Positions 62,610 to 64,000 of a DNA stretch of 64,000 nt are shown one piece after another. This DNA comes from Poriferisodalis sp965205175. GTDB taxonomy: Bacteria; Actinomycetota; Acidimicrobiia; Acidimicrobiales; Poriferisodalaceae. Numbering within the stretch: the stretch's first letter is position 1; each line of letters begins with the position of its first letter. Both the position numbers and the translations under genes were made by a program. The DNA lies in the NCBI RefSeq assembly GCF_965205175.1, contig NZ_OZ242038.1, forward strand, positions 2,542,001 to 2,606,000. The letters run 5' to 3'. The notes below the pieces were generated by a model. It saw only the letters and a list, made by a program, of their open reading frames with translations. It ran no database searches and was not told the origin of the DNA.

Positions 62610-63626
62610 ATGACAGCGAAACGGAGCGGCGGATATCCGACCATCAAGGACATCTCGCAGCATGCAGGCGTCTCCAAGTCGCTGGTTTCGCGCGCATTGC
62701 GCGGGGAGGGGCACGTCCGCGAGAGCACGCGGCAGCGCATCGTCGAGTCGGCGGTGGAGCTGGGCTACCGAGCTCACGCCGGCGCACGCTCGCTCGCCGG
62801 TACAAGCAGCAACACGCTGGGGTTCGTGGTCACCGGGCTCTTCGACGCGTTCTGGGGCGAGGTCATGTTCGCCGTGGACGCCGAGGCCGGCCGGCGCGGC
62901 ATGCGAACGCTCTACCTCTCGAGTCCGCCGGACGCCGGCGGCGAACGCGAGGTGATCGACCGGATGCTCGAGTATCGAGTGGACGGGCTTGCGCTGGGAT
63001 TGCTCGGCCGGCGCGACGCGCCAGAGCTCGAGGAGTACGCCGATGTCGTGCCGACGCTGGCACTGATGTACGACTTGCGCTCCGCTCACTACGACACGCT
63101 GGTCACCGACGACGAAGCAGCCATGGCCTCAGCAGTGAGCCACTTGGCGGAGCTGGGCCACAGCAGCATCGCCCTCATCGGCGATGCGGACATGCCCAAC
63201 GTCGCAGCCCGGAGCCGCGGCTACACCGTCGAGATGGAGCGACGAGGGCTGGGCGCGCACATCTGCTGCGAGCCTGCCGGCTTCCTGCAGGCAGATGGGC
63301 GCCAAGCCGCAGGCCGGCTGCTGCACCGTCCACGGCGACCGACCGCCATCGCGTGCGTCAACGACGCTCAGGCCCGCGGCGCCGTGCTCGCCGCGACCGA
63401 CTGCGGCTGGCGCGTGCCCGACGACCTCAGCGTCACCGGGTTCGACGATTCGCTCTATGCCGTGGCCGGGCTGCCCGGACTGACCACGGTGCGGCTGCCC
63501 CGTGCCGACATCGGACGCACAGCAGTCAGCATGCTGAGCGATCGGCTGAACGGCCGGGACACCGCGCTCGTTTCCGTGCTGCATGCCGAACTCGTCGTTC
63601 GCGATTCCAGCGGCCCCGCCAGATAG
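62610..63626 (+). CDS. LacI-family transcriptional regulator
   Basis: A 338-residue sugar-responsive repressor. The helix-turn-helix and hinge are TIKDISQHAGVSKSLVSRALRGEGHVRESTRQRIVESAVELGYR given by its parts: recognition helix VSKSLVSRAL (about 21-30) and hinge ARSLAGTSSNTLGFVV. A periplasmic-binding-type effector domain follows (65-335) with the usual SVTGFDDSLYA and PGLTTVRLPRADIG segments. GGGAGG lies 4 bases before the ATG. It converges on an inositol-dehydrogenase-like gene, so myo-inositol or a related polyol may be its effector (inference). Confidence 0.93.
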   Translation: MTAKRSGGYPTIKDISQHAGVSKSLVSRALRGEGHVRESTRQRIVESAVELGYRAHAGARSLAGTSSNTLGFVVTGLFDAFWGEVMFAVDAEAGRRGMRTLYLSSPPDAGGEREVIDRMLEYRVDGLALGLLGRRDAPELEEYADVVPTLALMYDLRSAHYDTLVTDDEAAMASAVSHLAELGHSSIALIGDADMPNVAARSRGYTVEMERRGLGAHICCEPAGFLQADGRQAAGRLLHRPRRPTAIACVNDAQARGAVLAATDCGWRVPDDLSVTGFDDSLYAVAGLPGLTTVRLPRADIGRTAVSMLSDRLNGRDTALVSVLHAELVVRDSSGPAR

Positions 63627-63683
63627 GCCCAGCAGCCGAGGCGTTCCTGACGACGCCAAGACGCAAGGGTGAAGCAGAGACAG

Positions 63684-64000
63684 CTAGAGCGCAGGTTCCG
63701 TGATGGCGATCGGGCAACCTTGGCGCGCCGAGCGGGTGGCGGCCAGTGCGATCGCCAAGCACGCGCGGCCGTCCTCGAGCGTCACCGGCGGCGGGCGGCC
63801 CGCGAGCACACCGGCGAACGCAGCCCACTCGGCACGGTACGACTCGGCATAGCGCTCAGTGAAGAACCATGGCATCGCAGCAGCCGTCGCGCCTTCTGGC
63901 CCGAATCGGATGGCATCGTGGACAGTCGGGTTCTGTGATGTCATCGCACCGGCGGCGCCGAAGGCCTCGACCCGCTGGTCGTAGCCGTAGACCGCCTGTC
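63684..64000 (-). CDS. iolG: Gfo/Idh/MocA oxidoreductase, inositol 2-dehydrogenase-like (C-terminal part)
   Basis: Only the last 105 codons are inside the window. The minus strand reads QAVYGYDQRVEAFGAAGAMTSQNP, the YGYDQRxExFG motif typical of myo-inositol 2-dehydrogenase and close relatives, and continues FFTERYAESYRAEWAAFAGVLAG, ending LAIALAATRSARQGCPIAI, the usual C-terminal domain of this NAD-dependent family. The ATG at 63944 is internal, as the frame continues unbroken to the window edge. The Rossmann domain lies outside. It is convergent with the LacI gene. Confidence 0.82.
   Translation of the reverse strand, partial: QAVYGYDQRVEAFGAAGAMTSQNPTVHDAIRFGPEGATAAAMPWFFTERYAESYRAEWAAFAGVLAGRPPPVTLEDGRACLAIALAATRSARQGCPIAITEPAL

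Overview
The window is a single high-GC bacterial chromosome segment with dense coding, frequent GTG/TTG starts and many 4-bp stop/start overlaps. A class I lysyl-tRNA synthetase, a TIGR03084-type (mycothiol/DinB-like) protein, an F420-type LLM flavoprotein, a DUF222-HNH protein, a GAAC-N4-GTTC SOS box at recA and several leaderless-looking promoters (TAnnnT 6-8 nt before the start codon) all point to an actinobacterium, most likely an acidimicrobiia-like lineage. The class assignment is inference. No rRNA and no CRISPR array was seen; there are three tRNA genes (Val-GAC, Cys-GCA, Gly-GCC).

Layout. 1-2841 (minus): 5' end of lysS and two CNNM/CBS membrane proteins. 2938-7953 (plus): an asymmetric heterodimeric ABC exporter followed by a soluble ABC ATPase. 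7962-14737 (minus): an anchored secreted protein of uncertain fold, an acyl-CoA dehydrogenase, a small unknown protein, a HAD phosphatase, a double-hotdog thioesterase, coaE and a TIGR03084 protein. 14810-17817 (minus): thiamin importer thiB-thiP under a TPP riboswitch, without an adjacent thiQ. 17923-18990: pfkA. 19243-21771: a low-GC, convergent PaeR7I/XhoI-type restriction-modification pair beside tRNA-Val. 22568-25546: a DEAD-box helicase, then metX and two small coupled genes. 25603-30836: tRNA-Gly, an SDR, a 117-bp inverted repeat, then dapF-hflX-dapC, converging on miaA-miaB-recA (30892-34491, minus). 34765-40195: enoyl-CoA hydratase, LLM oxidoreductase, cinA, pgsA and a class IV aminotransferase. 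40208-42114: a foreign-looking ATPase + DUF4276/TOPRIM-like module whose ATPase is broken by a 16-bp tandem duplication. 42181-55205: an unusual family A polymerase with a large insertion, an MFS transporter, three SDR-type or hydrolase genes, a NUDIX hydrolase, an acyl-CoA dehydrogenase with a class III aminotransferase, two membrane proteins and an SDR-PhyH pair. 55208-60125: an accessory stretch with an IS481 remnant, a DUF222-HNH protein and a secreted Calx-beta/FN3 protein preceded by a G11 tract. 60394-64000: SMP-30 lactonase, an unknown membrane protein, a LacI regulator and the 3' part of an inositol-dehydrogenase-like gene.

Most of the window is housekeeping metabolism. The least ordinary signals are the 16-bp duplication that splits the putative defence ATPase, the homopolymer tract ahead of the surface protein, the long inverted repeat upstream of dapF, and three enzymes whose key residues have changed (DapF, the CinA C-terminal domain, one ABC half-site). 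All functional assignments come from reading motifs by eye; no database search was run.
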